Source of the DNA: Lagierella sp.
Lineage (GTDB): Bacteria; Bacillota; Clostridia; Tissierellales; Peptoniphilaceae
Reading direction: 5' to 3'
Length of the DNA stretch: 56,075 nucleotides
NCBI RefSeq assembly: GCF_029983815.1
Contig: NZ_JASBYU010000011.1
Span: 1-56,075 of the forward strand
Positions 16,549-25,145 of this stretch are shown here, one piece after another (the stretch's first letter is position 1; each line of letters begins with the position of its first letter). The position numbers were made by a program, and so were the translations under genes. The notes under the pieces are model-generated. The model did no database searches, had not been told where the DNA came from, and saw nothing but the letters and a program-made list of their open reading frames with translations.

Positions 16549-17614
16549 AGAAATTAAAATTGCAGTTTCTGAAAGTTATAGCGTTAACGTGGGTAGGGAC
16601 AATTTTGAATTGATACTCAAGTACCTGGATAAAAATGGTCATAGGTCAAAAGTGGCTATTATTACAGATGACAATGTAAAGAAACTGCATTTGAATAAGC
16701 TTACAACAATCTTCAGAGAAAATAAAGTGGATTATTTTGTATATTCCATTTTACCTGGAGAAAAATCTAAGAACCTAACAACTATTGCAGAGATAATGGA
16801 CTTTCTTGCTTCAAACAAGATGTCCCGTTCGGATATGGTGATTGCCTTTGGAGGTGGAGTAGTTGGAGACATTGCAGGCTTTGCTGCTTCCATCTACCTT
16901 AGGGGGATAGACTATATTCAAATACCGACTACTCTGTTATCGGCTGTAGACTCCTCTGTGGGAGGTAAAACCGGTGTTGACTTAAAGAAGGGAAAGAATC
17001 TTGTAGGAACTTTTAAACAACCAAAGTCGGTTATATGCAATTTAAACACCTTCAATACCCTTTCTAAGGAAGAGTTTAACAATGGAATTTTTGAATGCAT
17101 AAAATATGGGGTATTATTCGATGAAGATTATTTTAATATATTCTTGGAAGAGGATTTTGATTACGATTCTATTAAACTATCATTGGTTGTAGAAAAGGCC
17201 ATAGAGTTTAAAGCAAAAGTGGTTATTGAAGATGAATTCGACTATGGCAAAAGGCGACTTTTAAACTTAGGACACACCTTTGGCCATGGAATAGAACAGG
17301 CATCAAATTATAATATTAAACATGGTTTTGCAGTGGGAAAGGGCATAGAGATAATCTCACAAATCAGTTATCAGCGAGGGAAGTTAAAAAATAAAGATCT
17401 CCAAAAGATACTTTTGGCAATAAAAAAGTACAATATGGCTGATTTTGTAAATTTTGGATTTAGCGAAGTTTTAGACTATGTATTGGTTGATAAGAAGATA
17501 TTCAATGGAAAAATTACCATGATAATCCCGGAAAAAATTGGGAAGTGCTATTTAGAAGAGATGGATTTACAAGAAGTAAAGGAGCTTTATAGAAATTGGC
17601 AGAGAGAATTTTAA
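16541..17614 (+). CDS. aroB: 3-dehydroquinate synthase
   Basis: A 357-residue NAD- and metal-dependent enzyme that cyclises DAHP to 3-dehydroquinate. GGGVVGDIAGFAASIYLRG and IPTTLLSAVDSSVGGKTGVD are the NAD and substrate-binding signatures. LNLGHTFGHGIE supplies zinc-ligand histidines. Normal length. The start overlaps the end of the DAHP synthase gene and the end overlaps aroA, which implies translational coupling through the operon. Confidence 0.95.
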   Translation: MNKEIKIAVSESYSVNVGRDNFELILKYLDKNGHRSKVAIITDDNVKKLHLNKLTTIFRENKVDYFVYSILPGEKSKNLTTIAEIMDFLASNKMSRSDMVIAFGGGVVGDIAGFAASIYLRGIDYIQIPTTLLSAVDSSVGGKTGVDLKKGKNLVGTFKQPKSVICNLNTFNTLSKEEFNNGIFECIKYGVLFDEDYFNIFLEEDFDYDSIKLSLVVEKAIEFKAKVVIEDEFDYGKRRLLNLGHTFGHGIEQASNYNIKHGFAVGKGIEIISQISYQRGKLKNKDLQKILLAIKKYNMADFVNFGFSEVLDYVLVDKKIFNGKITMIIPEKIGKCYLEEMDLQEVKELYRNWQREF

Positions 17615-18864
17615 TAAAACCTAGTATCCTAAAAGGTGAAGTCAATTCCATAACGTCAAAAACCTATGGTCATAGAATGATAATTTTAAGTGCCCTTTCA
17701 AAAGATGAGTCAACTTTGATTATAGGTGAATACAACGAAGATTTGTGTGCTACTTTAAATTGTATAAAAAATCTTGGAGCTAACTATCAAATTGATAAAG
17801 ACGAACTTAGGGTTCTTCCTATAGAGTTAAGTCCAAAGGAAGTAAGTCTCAACTGTAAAGAGTCTGGGTCGACATTGCGCTTTATAATCCCCGTTGCGAC
17901 GGCTTTATATGATAGAACCTTCATATCGGGGGAGAACAGTCTTAAAAAAAGACCTATTAAACCATTGCTGGAGGCACTTTCAAAAAGTGGAGTAAAATTT
18001 TCTAGCACCTCTTTACCTATAAAAACAGAAGGTAAGTTTGAAGGCGGGGAAATTGAACTTCCTGGAAATATTTCATCACAATTTGTTACAGGAATTTTAC
18101 TTGCTTCTACCCTAATAGATAGGGATACTGAAATTACATTGACAAGTCCACTAGAATCAAAGGCGTATGTAGATGTAACCTTGGAAGTTTTAAAAGATTA
18201 TGGTGTCAAGGTCATAGAGTTAGAAAATGGATATTATGTAGAGAAGAATCAAAGGCCTATGGCTCCAAAGGTTCAAAGGGTACAAGGAGATTGGTCCAAT
18301 GGTGCAGCACTACTTGTTGCAGGGGCAATGGAAGGTGATGTGACAATTAGAGGGTTGAAGCTGGACAGTTCCCAGGGCGATAGAGTTATTTTAGATATAT
18401 TAAAAAGTTTTGGGGCAGATTTAAAAATAGATAATAGCATACAGGTTAAGTCGCTTTTCAAAAAGCCCATTGAAATGGACATCAACGAATGTCCCGACCT
18501 CCTTCCGGTATTGGCAATCCTATCATGTAGTACAAAGGGAGTTTCTAAGTTTTTTAATGGAAGGAGACTTAGGCTTAAAGAGTCGGATAGATTAAAGAAT
18601 TCTATGGATTTGATAAATAGGCTTGGAGGAAAGGCCATGGTCCTAGAAGATGATTTAATTGTCCACGGCATGGGAAGTTTAAATGGGGGAGTCGTTTCTA
18701 GTTATAACGACCATAGAATGGTTATGGCGGCAACAATTGCATCCACCATATCCCAAGGAGAAATTGTGATAGACGGATATAGGGCTATAGACAAATCCTA
18801 TCCCAAATTCTTTGAAGATTTTAAAACTCTAGGAGGTAAATGTATTGAGCTCGATAATTGGTAA
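17596..18864 (+). CDS. aroA: 3-phosphoshikimate 1-carboxyvinyltransferase (EPSP synthase)
   Basis: A 422-residue enzyme that transfers enolpyruvyl from PEP to shikimate 3-phosphate. SKTYGHR (21-27) holds the N-terminal Lys and Arg. The glyphosate-region loop reads ESGSTLR (89-95), as in clostridial enzymes, and differs from the enterobacterial NAGTAMR. CPDLLPVLA, LKESDRLK and YNDHRMVMA contain the conserved catalytic Asp, Glu/Arg and His/Arg. It starts with TTG, overlapping aroB by 19 bases, with AAAGGAG at 17578-17584. Confidence 0.93.
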   Translation: MAERILIKPSILKGEVNSITSKTYGHRMIILSALSKDESTLIIGEYNEDLCATLNCIKNLGANYQIDKDELRVLPIELSPKEVSLNCKESGSTLRFIIPVATALYDRTFISGENSLKKRPIKPLLEALSKSGVKFSSTSLPIKTEGKFEGGEIELPGNISSQFVTGILLASTLIDRDTEITLTSPLESKAYVDVTLEVLKDYGVKVIELENGYYVEKNQRPMAPKVQRVQGDWSNGAALLVAGAMEGDVTIRGLKLDSSQGDRVILDILKSFGADLKIDNSIQVKSLFKKPIEMDINECPDLLPVLAILSCSTKGVSKFFNGRRLRLKESDRLKNSMDLINRLGGKAMVLEDDLIVHGMGSLNGGVVSSYNDHRMVMAATIASTISQGEIVIDGYRAIDKSYPKFFEDFKTLGGKCIELDNW

Positions 18865-19936
18865 TAGGTACAAAGTGTCAATATTTGGAGAATCCCATGG
18901 CAAATGTATCGGTGTGGTTATAGATGGAATGCCTCCAGGATTTGAAATTGATATGGAGGAACTTAAAAGATTTTTAGGCAGGAGATCTCCAGGGTCTTCC
19001 GACTTTACCACCCTTAGAAAAGAAAGAGACCTTCCAAAGTTTATGTCTGGACTATTGGATAACACAACGACGGGTTTTCCATTATGTGCAATAATTGAAA
19101 ATGAAGATAAAAGATCAAAGGACTATGATAATTTAGAAAATTTGCCAAGGCCATCCCATGGTGATTATACAGCGTTTTTAAAATATAAAGGTTTTGCCGA
19201 TTTAAGAGGAAGTGGCCATCTTTCTGGAAGGCTTACTGCTCCTCTTTGTATTGCGGGAGGTATAGCAAAACAAATCCTCAATAAAAAGGGCATTTATATT
19301 GGAGCCCATCTCTATGGAGTTGGAGATATAAGAGATAAAGGATATGACTTTGTCAATGTAGATAAAAATATCCTTGAAAGTACAAATAATTCCTCTTTTC
19401 CTACGATTTCAGAGGACAAGGGAAATTTGATGAAAGAGCTCATAGGTAAAGTCAAGAATGATAGTGACTCCATAGGTTCTATTATAGAAATAGGAGTAGT
19501 AGGAATGCCTAAAGCCATTGGCAAACCAATCTTCAATACGGTGGAGGGTAGACTTTCTCAGATGGCATTTTCCATACCGGCTGTCAAAGGCGTAGAGTTT
19601 GGAAAGGGGTTTGAAGCATCAACTATGAGAGGTTCAGAACATAACGACAACTACATGGTTGTAGAGGGAGAGGTACGAACTAGGAGTAACAATAGTTCGG
19701 GAATAGTTTCTGGAATTACAAATGGTATGCCAATTGTCTACAGGACTATTTTTAAACCTACAGCTTCCATAGGTAAAAGTCAGACTTCTGTAAATTTAGA
19801 GACCATGGAAGAAGAAGAGTTGCTTATTGAAGGCAGACATGACCCTTGTATAGGGGTTAGGGCAGTTGCTGTAATGGAGGCTGCTACTAGTGTGGTACTC
19901 TTAGATATGTTGATGGAAGAGGGATATTATGACTAG
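18845..19936 (+). CDS. aroC: Chorismate synthase
   Basis: A 363-residue FMN-dependent lyase that makes chorismate from EPSP. FGESHGKCIGVVIDGMPPG is the N-terminal signature. RGSGHLSGRLTAP replaces the more common GRSSARET loop, as in clostridial homologues. STMRGSEHND and the RTRSNNSSGIVSGITNG stretch are also conserved. It starts with TTG after AGGAGGT; the nearby ATG at 18840 runs into a stop. It overlaps aroA by 20 bases and the aroE-aroK gene by eight. Confidence 0.94.
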   Translation: MSSIIGNRYKVSIFGESHGKCIGVVIDGMPPGFEIDMEELKRFLGRRSPGSSDFTTLRKERDLPKFMSGLLDNTTTGFPLCAIIENEDKRSKDYDNLENLPRPSHGDYTAFLKYKGFADLRGSGHLSGRLTAPLCIAGGIAKQILNKKGIYIGAHLYGVGDIRDKGYDFVNVDKNILESTNNSSFPTISEDKGNLMKELIGKVKNDSDSIGSIIEIGVVGMPKAIGKPIFNTVEGRLSQMAFSIPAVKGVEFGKGFEASTMRGSEHNDNYMVVEGEVRTRSNNSSGIVSGITNGMPIVYRTIFKPTASIGKSQTSVNLETMEEEELLIEGRHDPCIGVRAVAVMEAATSVVLLDMLMEEGYYD

Positions 19937-21173
19937 AGATATTTTTGGACTTATAGGTAAGACTTTAAAACATAGCTTTTCACCAAAGCTTCATAGCTAT
20001 CTAGGAGATTATAAATATGAACTCTATGAACTGGAAAAAGATGAGTTGAAAGATCTTTTTAAAAGAAAGGATATTAAGGGAATCAACGTTACCATGCCCT
20101 ACAAAGAAGAGGTAATGAAGTATTGTACCAGATTTTCGCCAGAAGTTTTGAAAATTGGATGTGTAAACACCATAATTTTTGAAGGTAAAGAAATAATAGG
20201 ATATAATACGGACTACTTCGGAGCCTATGAGATGCTTCGAAAAATCGACTTAGAAATTAAAGATGGATTTGTGGCAATCCTAGGAGATGGTTCAACTTCA
20301 AAGACCCTTCGAAGCGTTGTGGAAGACATGGGGGCAGAGAAGATAATAAATGTATCTCGTAAAGGCGAAATTAAATTTCAGGATTTGAATAGATATCAAG
20401 AAGCAGAAGTCATTATAAATACAACACCAGTTGGAATGTACCCGGACAATTTACAATCCCTATTAAATTTAAAGGACTTTCCCAAGTTAAAAGCCGTTGG
20501 AGATGTGGTTTATAATCCTCTAAGGACCAAACTGATATTAGATGCTAAAAGACTTGGGATAAGGAATACAATAGGACTTAGAATGCTTGTTTATCAGGGG
20601 ATAAAAGCATATGAACTATTTTTTAATCGTGAAGTAAAGGATTCAAAAAAAGAAGAAATCTATAATAAGGTCTACGGGGATGTATCCAATATTATCCTAG
20701 TGGGAATGCCTGGTTCTGGCAAGACCTCCCTAGGCAAGTCCATAGCTAAGGAAATGAATAGAAAATTTATAGACCTGGATAGGGAAATAGAGGATATAAA
20801 TCATATGTCCGTTCCAGGAATCTTTTCAGAATATGGAGAAGAGGGTTTTAGGGAGCTAGAACATATTGCCTGCACCAAATTTGGAAAAGAAAATGGAGTG
20901 GTCATATCCACTGGTGGGGGAGTTGTTTTGGATAAACACAATTATAATCCCTTAAAACAAAATGGGGTAATAGTTCAAATAGAAAGACAGCTCAACAAAT
21001 TGGCAACTAAAGGAAGACCTCTATCAAAGGGAGGTTATAAAGACCTGGTAAAACTTCAAATGAGTAGGAGAGAAAAGTATCAGGATTTTGCAGATTTTAA
21101 GGTTGTGAATATTTACCATCCAAAATGCGTGGAGGATATTATAAATGGATTTAAAAAAATTACTGGTAATTAA
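19929..21173 (+). CDS. aroEK: Bifunctional shikimate dehydrogenase-shikimate kinase
   Basis: A 414-residue fusion. Residues 1-240 are shikimate dehydrogenase: GLIGKTLKHSFSP (7-19), NVTMPYK with catalytic Lys59, NTD with Asp95, and INTTPVGMYP. Its dinucleotide loop reads LGDGSTSKT in place of the usual GAGGAA-type sequence. Residues 252-414 are shikimate kinase: P-loop GMPGSGKTS (259-267), FIDLDREIE, TGGGVV and the lid KGRPLS. The joined enzyme would reduce dehydroshikimate and phosphorylate shikimate without releasing it. One uninterrupted frame spans both domains. It overlaps aroC and aroQ. Confidence 0.92.
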   Translation: MTRDIFGLIGKTLKHSFSPKLHSYLGDYKYELYELEKDELKDLFKRKDIKGINVTMPYKEEVMKYCTRFSPEVLKIGCVNTIIFEGKEIIGYNTDYFGAYEMLRKIDLEIKDGFVAILGDGSTSKTLRSVVEDMGAEKIINVSRKGEIKFQDLNRYQEAEVIINTTPVGMYPDNLQSLLNLKDFPKLKAVGDVVYNPLRTKLILDAKRLGIRNTIGLRMLVYQGIKAYELFFNREVKDSKKEEIYNKVYGDVSNIILVGMPGSGKTSLGKSIAKEMNRKFIDLDREIEDINHMSVPGIFSEYGEEGFRELEHIACTKFGKENGVVISTGGGVVLDKHNYNPLKQNGVIVQIERQLNKLATKGRPLSKGGYKDLVKLQMSRREKYQDFADFKVVNIYHPKCVEDIINGFKKITGN

Positions 21174-21600
21174 TGGCCCCAATTTAAATATGTTGGGGAA
21201 AAGAGAACCTCATATCTATGGAGAGCGGACCTACCAAGACCTTTGTGAATTTATAGAGGACTACTGCAGAGAAAAAGATATATATGTGGAAATTTTTCAG
21301 TCAAATCATGAGGGAGACATAGTTGATGTAATTCAAAAGGCCTATGGAAGGTTTCAAGGTATAATTTTAAATCCTGCGGCCTATACCCATAGTTCTATTG
21401 CAATATTAGATGCATTACAGGCGGTTGGTTTGCCTACGGTGGAAGTGCATCTTTCAGATATTTTACAAAGAGAAGACTTTAGACAGATTTCATATATTAG
21501 AGATTACTGTTTAAAATCCGTAATTGGACTAGGCTTTGATGGATATATTGAAGCAATAGATTTTTTGCTGGAATATGATATAGAGAATAATAGTATCTAA
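21145..21600 (+). CDS. aroQ: Type II 3-dehydroquinate dehydratase
   Basis: A 151-residue dodecamer-forming dehydratase that converts 3-dehydroquinate to 3-dehydroshikimate. LLVINGPNLNMLGKREPHIYG contains the catalytic Arg and Tyr loop. QSNHEGDIVD, NPAAYTHSSIAILDAL (with the catalytic His) and VEVHLSDI complete the active site. It overlaps the preceding fusion gene by 29 bases and ends the operon ahead of a strong terminator. With it, all seven shikimate-pathway steps are encoded in one transcription unit. Confidence 0.95.
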   Translation: MDLKKLLVINGPNLNMLGKREPHIYGERTYQDLCEFIEDYCREKDIYVEIFQSNHEGDIVDVIQKAYGRFQGIILNPAAYTHSSIAILDALQAVGLPTVEVHLSDILQREDFRQISYIRDYCLKSVIGLGFDGYIEAIDFLLEYDIENNSI

Positions 21601-21635
21601 TCTGACATCGATTTAACTGTCAAATGCAATAAAAG

Positions 21636-21667
21636 TCGGTCACCCTTTAATCGAGTGACCGATTTTT
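21636..21667 (+). terminator. Terminator of the aro operon
   Basis: TCGGTCAC (21636-21643) pairs with GTGACCGA (21655-21662), followed by TTTTT. The 11-base loop can form one or two additional pairs. Confidence 0.85.
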
Positions 21668-21719
21668 AAAGTGCTTTATCCTTGAATTAACTGACTTGAC
21701 CACTTTTTGTTCTATAAGG

Positions 21720-22262
21720 TCAATAGCTTGGAACTTCGATTAAAACTCCTTGTTTTACATCATCTACAAGTCCATCCTCTGTCAGGCGCAGTTGTCCAGT
21801 TATCTCCTGTTCATCAAGCTTTTTACCGTCCTTTAAGTACCCTAAATTAAATTTGTAATCATAGTATTCAAATTCATCGGAAGACTTTTCCGGCTTTACT
21901 TCGGTTAATTCTATATTGGACATTTTAATTTCCATACCATCTTGGTTTTTAGCAATTCCCAACCAGATAAGAGGATTTTGCCCAGAAAATCTATTGTAAC
22001 CATCCTGGGTCATCAAAGGCTTAAACTTATCCTGTAGGTATTTTTCCAATTTATTTTCAGAATTTTTATCCTCAGGAACGCCTTCTCCAAGAACTTGAAA
22101 ATTACTTTCGTCAAAGACATCGGTTTCCTCTGGTGAATAGACGGTTTTAATGAAGTTTTCTGCATCTTTTTTATGACTAGAGTTGGAACAACCGAAGAAA
22201 GTTCCGATTGTAAAAGTCAAAAGTACTATAATGAGAAAACTTCTAATCATTTTTTTAAACAT
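21720..22262 (-). CDS. Putative lipoprotein of unknown function
   Basis: A 180-residue protein. The first 24 residues are a basic-hydrophobic signal ending FFGC25, a lipobox with an atypical Phe at -3, so lipidation is likely but not certain. The mature part is acidic and mixed alpha/beta without Cys or recognised motifs. I cannot assign a family. AAAGGA lies before the ATG, and a good promoter is just upstream, so it is transcribed alone. The gene faces the end of the aro operon. Confidence 0.65.
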   Translation of the reverse strand: MFKKMIRSFLIIVLLTFTIGTFFGCSNSSHKKDAENFIKTVYSPEETDVFDESNFQVLGEGVPEDKNSENKLEKYLQDKFKPLMTQDGYNRFSGQNPLIWLGIAKNQDGMEIKMSNIELTEVKPEKSSDEFEYYDYKFNLGYLKDGKKLDEQEITGQLRLTEDGLVDDVKQGVLIEVPSY

Positions 22263-22294
22263 ATGATCATCCTTTCTTTTGAATCTTACATTAT

Positions 22295-22323
22295 ATTATA
22301 CCCAATTAGAAAGAAAATGATAA
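22295..22323 (-). promoter_or_regulatory. Promoter of the lipoprotein gene
   Basis: On the minus strand TTATCA (22323-22318) and TATAAT (22300-22295) are separated by 17 bases, about 30 bases upstream of the start codon. Confidence 0.6.
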
Positions 22324-22436
22324 AGTTTATTTTTTTGTGAAAAATAGATAAAATCCACCCGTAGGTTTTCTCTAAGGATGATTAATGATTATAAACCTTT
22401 ATGGCCAATGTTGCTATGGAAGAGTTTTGCTTAAAT

Positions 22437-22847
22437 CTAGCTTTTACTGAAAAAGTCATGGTCACAATTGTTACAGTGAACCTTTATTTTTCCCTTGCCT
22501 CTAGGAACTCTCATCTCTTTTTTACAATTTGGACATTTGAAATATTTGTATTTTTTAAAATTCAAAGCTTTACTTTTCTTTCTTTTAAAGAATCCCAAAA
22601 AACTATTTCGCAGTTTAAGATAGTCTTGATTTTCCTTAGCTCTTTGAACTCTATTTCGAGAAAGAATAATAAAATCAGAGTAGAATATGGTTGCCAATCC
22701 AAATACTCTTAAAAAATTATTCAACATGGATCTATCCTTTGTGATAAAAGAACAGAGGATTACTATAATTCCAAGGATAGAAAGAAATCTTGAAAATTGA
22801 TTGACTCCATTTCTACCTTCCATAAATTTATTGATCCAATCTTTCAT
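22437..22847 (-). CDS. Two-span membrane protein with C-terminal zinc ribbon
   Basis: A 136-residue protein with two hydrophobic segments (about 20-38 and 46-62). A very basic linker follows, then a C-terminal zinc ribbon with CPNC and CNNC pairs separated by 16 residues. The ribbon should lie in the cytoplasm. I do not know a defined function. Its start directly abuts the glycosyltransferase stop, with AAAGGAG in the end of that gene, so the two are translationally coupled. Confidence 0.65.
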   Translation of the reverse strand: MKDWINKFMEGRNGVNQFSRFLSILGIIVILCSFITKDRSMLNNFLRVFGLATIFYSDFIILSRNRVQRAKENQDYLKLRNSFLGFFKRKKSKALNFKKYKYFKCPNCKKEMRVPRGKGKIKVHCNNCDHDFFSKS

Positions 22848-24005
22848 TTAAAAAACTCCTTTAACATATTTTTTGTAGACATCAAGTATATTATTTGCAA
22901 AGGCCTTTGCAGAACAGGTTTTTATTGCATGTTCTCTACAATTTTTAGACATCTCTTCCAATATGTCTTTATTATCTAAAAATTCATTTAATTGTTCCTT
23001 AAATTCTTCGAATTTCCTATATCTAAAACCGGTTTTGCACTGAAGGATTGGCTCCTTTAGACAGATATCGTCTCGGCATAGGACGGGTAACCCGTTAAAA
23101 AGTGCTTCAACATAGGTAAGACCTTGGGTCTCTGAAGTAGAAGCGGACACAAAGAGGTCTGCCATCTGATAATATATATTTATCTTTTCATTATCCACTA
23201 GCCCGGTAAAGATAACATAGTCCATACCTGAGGACTTGGTATATTCTTCCAATTCTCGTTTTTCTGGCCCATCTCCAACTATTACAAAGGAAATGTCCTT
23301 TCGTTTAATTCTATTTAAATATTCTAAAATTTCACCTATATTTTTTTCCTTGCCAACTCTTCCTACGAATAAAAGGACTTTGTTTTCTATTGGTATACCA
23401 ATTTTTTCTCTTAATGCATCGGTTTCTTCGCTGGTATATACTTTTTCGAATTTTTCTTCTTCCAATCCAGTTGGAACTATGTGAATAGGTTTTGTCAGTC
23501 CATAATCTTGTATGATATTTTTGGTTTTAATCGTAGGAACGATAAAGGCTGTGGTCTTGTCGGAGATTGTCTTTGTAAATTTTTCTACCAACATTTTGCC
23601 AATTGTTTCGGATTTTGAAAAATAATGTGTATAATCTTCATATAGTGTATGATAGGTGTGAACATGGGGGATATGAAGTTTCTTTTTGATAATTCTAGCT
23701 ATGTGAAAAGTGGTAAACTCACTTTGACTATGGATGATATCTGGGTGCCATTCTAAAATTTCATCTATTAGAGGGCTTTTCCAGGCAAGGGTAAATCTTG
23801 CATCGGGATAGAGTATTGAAATATCAAAGGACCCTAAATAGATTATATTTTCTTCTCTGTCTATATAGGATTCGGTAGATGGGGACAAAGTCAAAATCTT
23901 TACATCATGTCCCAGTTTTAATAATTCCTGTCTTAAGTTCTTTACTGACGTGACTACCCCGTTGGTAATGGCAGCGTAGGCATCAGTGGAAATCAAAATT
24001 TTCAT
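22848..24005 (-). CDS. GT4 glycosyltransferase, diacylglycerol glucosyltransferase-like
   Basis: A 385-residue GT-B fold enzyme. The N-terminal STDAYAAITNGVVTSVKNL and PHVHTYHTLYEDYTHYF are typical of the group that glucosylates 1,2-diacylglycerol at the membrane. The nucleotide-sugar site shows VGRVGKEKNI and the EX7E motif SETQGLTYVEAL. In related Firmicutes this type makes monoglucosyl-diacylglycerol, the lipid anchor of lipoteichoic acids and a bilayer-regulating lipid. Acceptor identity is inferred. GAGGTGA precedes the ATG. Confidence 0.82.
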   Translation of the reverse strand: MKILISTDAYAAITNGVVTSVKNLRQELLKLGHDVKILTLSPSTESYIDREENIIYLGSFDISILYPDARFTLAWKSPLIDEILEWHPDIIHSQSEFTTFHIARIIKKKLHIPHVHTYHTLYEDYTHYFSKSETIGKMLVEKFTKTISDKTTAFIVPTIKTKNIIQDYGLTKPIHIVPTGLEEEKFEKVYTSEETDALREKIGIPIENKVLLFVGRVGKEKNIGEILEYLNRIKRKDISFVIVGDGPEKRELEEYTKSSGMDYVIFTGLVDNEKINIYYQMADLFVSASTSETQGLTYVEALFNGLPVLCRDDICLKEPILQCKTGFRYRKFEEFKEQLNEFLDNKDILEEMSKNCREHAIKTCSAKAFANNILDVYKKYVKGVF

Positions 24006-24022
24006 TTATTCACCTCAAGAAG

Positions 24023-24031
24023 ATTATAACA
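24023..24031 (-). promoter_or_regulatory. Extended -10 promoter of the glycosyltransferase gene
   Basis: On the minus strand TGT-TATAAT gives an extended -10 element (24031-24023), about 20 bases before the start codon. The -35 region is only T-rich. A short leader is implied. Confidence 0.5.
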
Positions 24032-24074
24032 CAGTAAAATTATTAAAAAAAATTTAAAAATGTGAAGAAAAAAT

Positions 24075-24103
24075 TTGACTTTTCGACTAAACTCCTATAT
24101 ACT
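24075..24103 (+). promoter_or_regulatory. Promoter of the rplM-rpsI operon
   Basis: TTGACT (24075-24080) and TATACT (24098-24103) are 17 bases apart, a near-consensus pair. Transcription should begin near 24110, giving a leader of about 155 bases before rplM. Confidence 0.78.
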
Positions 24104-24109
24104 ACTATG

Positions 24110-24264
24110 GTGTTAAAAATGATTGTCCCGGTCCTTTTTAACAATATTCACAAAATCGCCTAGTGGCCAAGGGTGCGATTCATAAAAGCTTGGTGGGAAA
24201 ACAATCGCTATTTGACGGCGATGTCTAAATGGTCAAAAATATTGTAAAAGAGGAAGGAAGACAG
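24110..24264 (+). promoter_or_regulatory. Structured leader of the rplM (L13) operon
   Basis: The leader folds in several mutually exclusive ways. A hairpin TGTTAAAAA/TTTTTAACA (24111-24119, 24135-24143) competes with a long-range stem ACAATATT/AATATTGT (24141-24148, 24238-24245). Inside lie four alternating complementary segments: AATCGCC (24154-24160), GCGATT (24175-24180), AATCGC (24203-24208), GGCGAT (24217-24222). CCAAG/CTTGG (24167-24171, 24189-24193) would form a pseudoknot with the middle pair. Autogenous leaders bound by L13 are known upstream of rplM in Firmicutes; whether this matches that family I cannot verify. Confidence 0.6.
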
Positions 24265-24693
24265 ATGAAAAGCTATAATGTAAGAGCTAAAGACATACAA
24301 AGAAAATGGTATGTTGTAGACGCTACAGACAAAGTTCTTGGAAGATTTGCAAGTGAAATTGCAGCAATTCTAAGAGGAAAAAATAAGCCTACATTCACTC
24401 CTAACCTTGACACCGGTGACTATGTAATAGTCATAAACGCTGACAAGATTAGAGTTACAGGAAACAAGAACAAAAAGAAAATTTACAAGAAACATACAGG
24501 ATACCCTGGTGGACTTAGAACAGTTACATTTGATGAACTTATTGAAAGAAAACCAGAAAGAGCTATTGAATTAGCCGTTAAAGGTATGTTGCCAAAGAAC
24601 AAATTGGGCAGAGCTATGTACAAGAAATTGAAGGTATATGCTGGAGAAGATCATGGACATGAAGCTCAAAAACCTGAAACTTTAGATATTTAG
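24265..24693 (+). CDS. rplM: Ribosomal protein L13
   Basis: A 142-residue large-subunit protein, identical in length to the E. coli protein. KWYVVDATDKVLGRFASEIAAILRG and the GYPGGLR segment are family hallmarks; L13 binds 23S rRNA early in assembly. I start at 24265 because GGAAGG precedes it and the sequence MKSYNVRAKDIQRKWY matches the family start. An upstream in-frame ATG at 24229 lies inside the leader and has no ribosome site. It is followed 16 bases later by rpsI, the conserved pairing. Confidence 0.96.
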   Translation: MKSYNVRAKDIQRKWYVVDATDKVLGRFASEIAAILRGKNKPTFTPNLDTGDYVIVINADKIRVTGNKNKKKIYKKHTGYPGGLRTVTFDELIERKPERAIELAVKGMLPKNKLGRAMYKKLKVYAGEDHGHEAQKPETLDI

Positions 24694-24709
24694 GATAGGA
24701 GGGAAATAG

Positions 24710-25102
24710 ATGGCTGATGTACAATATTTAGGAACCGGAAGAAGAAAAACCTCCGTTGCTAGAGTTAGATTGGTTCCAGGTAACGGAAAATTTATGGTTA
24801 ACAAGAAACCTATAGATGAATATTTTAACTATGAGACATTGAAAGTTATCGCTAGAGAACCTCTTTCATTAACTGAAAACCTTGAAGGTTATGATGTTTT
24901 TGTAAATGTTAAAGGTGGCGGTTACACAGGACAAGCAGGAGCTATTCGTCACGGTATTGCTAGAGCTCTTCTTCAAGTTGATGAAGAACTAAGACCTACT
25001 TTAAAGAGAGCAGGATTCTTAACTAGAGACCCTAGAAAAGTTGAACGTAAAAAATACGGTAGAAAGAAAGCTCGTAAGAGTCCACAATTCTCAAAGAGAT
25101 AA
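24710..25102 (+). CDS. rpsI: Ribosomal protein S9
   Basis: A 130-residue small-subunit protein. GTGRRKTSVARVRL at the start and the basic C-terminus ending KSPQFSKR are diagnostic; the final Lys-Arg of S9 reaches the P-site tRNA anticodon loop. AGGAGG precedes the ATG. It is co-transcribed with rplM and presumably shares its leader control. Confidence 0.97.
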   Translation: MADVQYLGTGRRKTSVARVRLVPGNGKFMVNKKPIDEYFNYETLKVIAREPLSLTENLEGYDVFVNVKGGGYTGQAGAIRHGIARALLQVDEELRPTLKRAGFLTRDPRKVERKKYGRKKARKSPQFSKR

Positions 25103-25114
25103 GAATATTATTAC

Positions 25115-25145
25115 AAGCCTTGGATTTTTTCCTTGGCTTTTTTTA
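25115..25145 (+). terminator. Terminator after rpsI
   Basis: AAGCC (25115-25119) pairs with GGCTT (25135-25139), with an inner GGA/TCC pairing across a short mismatch. It ends in a T-run to 25145. Thirteen bases after the rpsI stop. Confidence 0.7.

Noticed and set aside
22263..22436. Terminator after the zinc-ribbon membrane gene
   Set aside because: No stem better than about five interrupted pairs; only the lipoprotein promoter is convincing in this gap.
24229..24264. Upstream in-frame start for rplM
   Set aside because: Lies inside the structured leader, has no ribosome site, and L13 family proteins begin at the downstream ATG.
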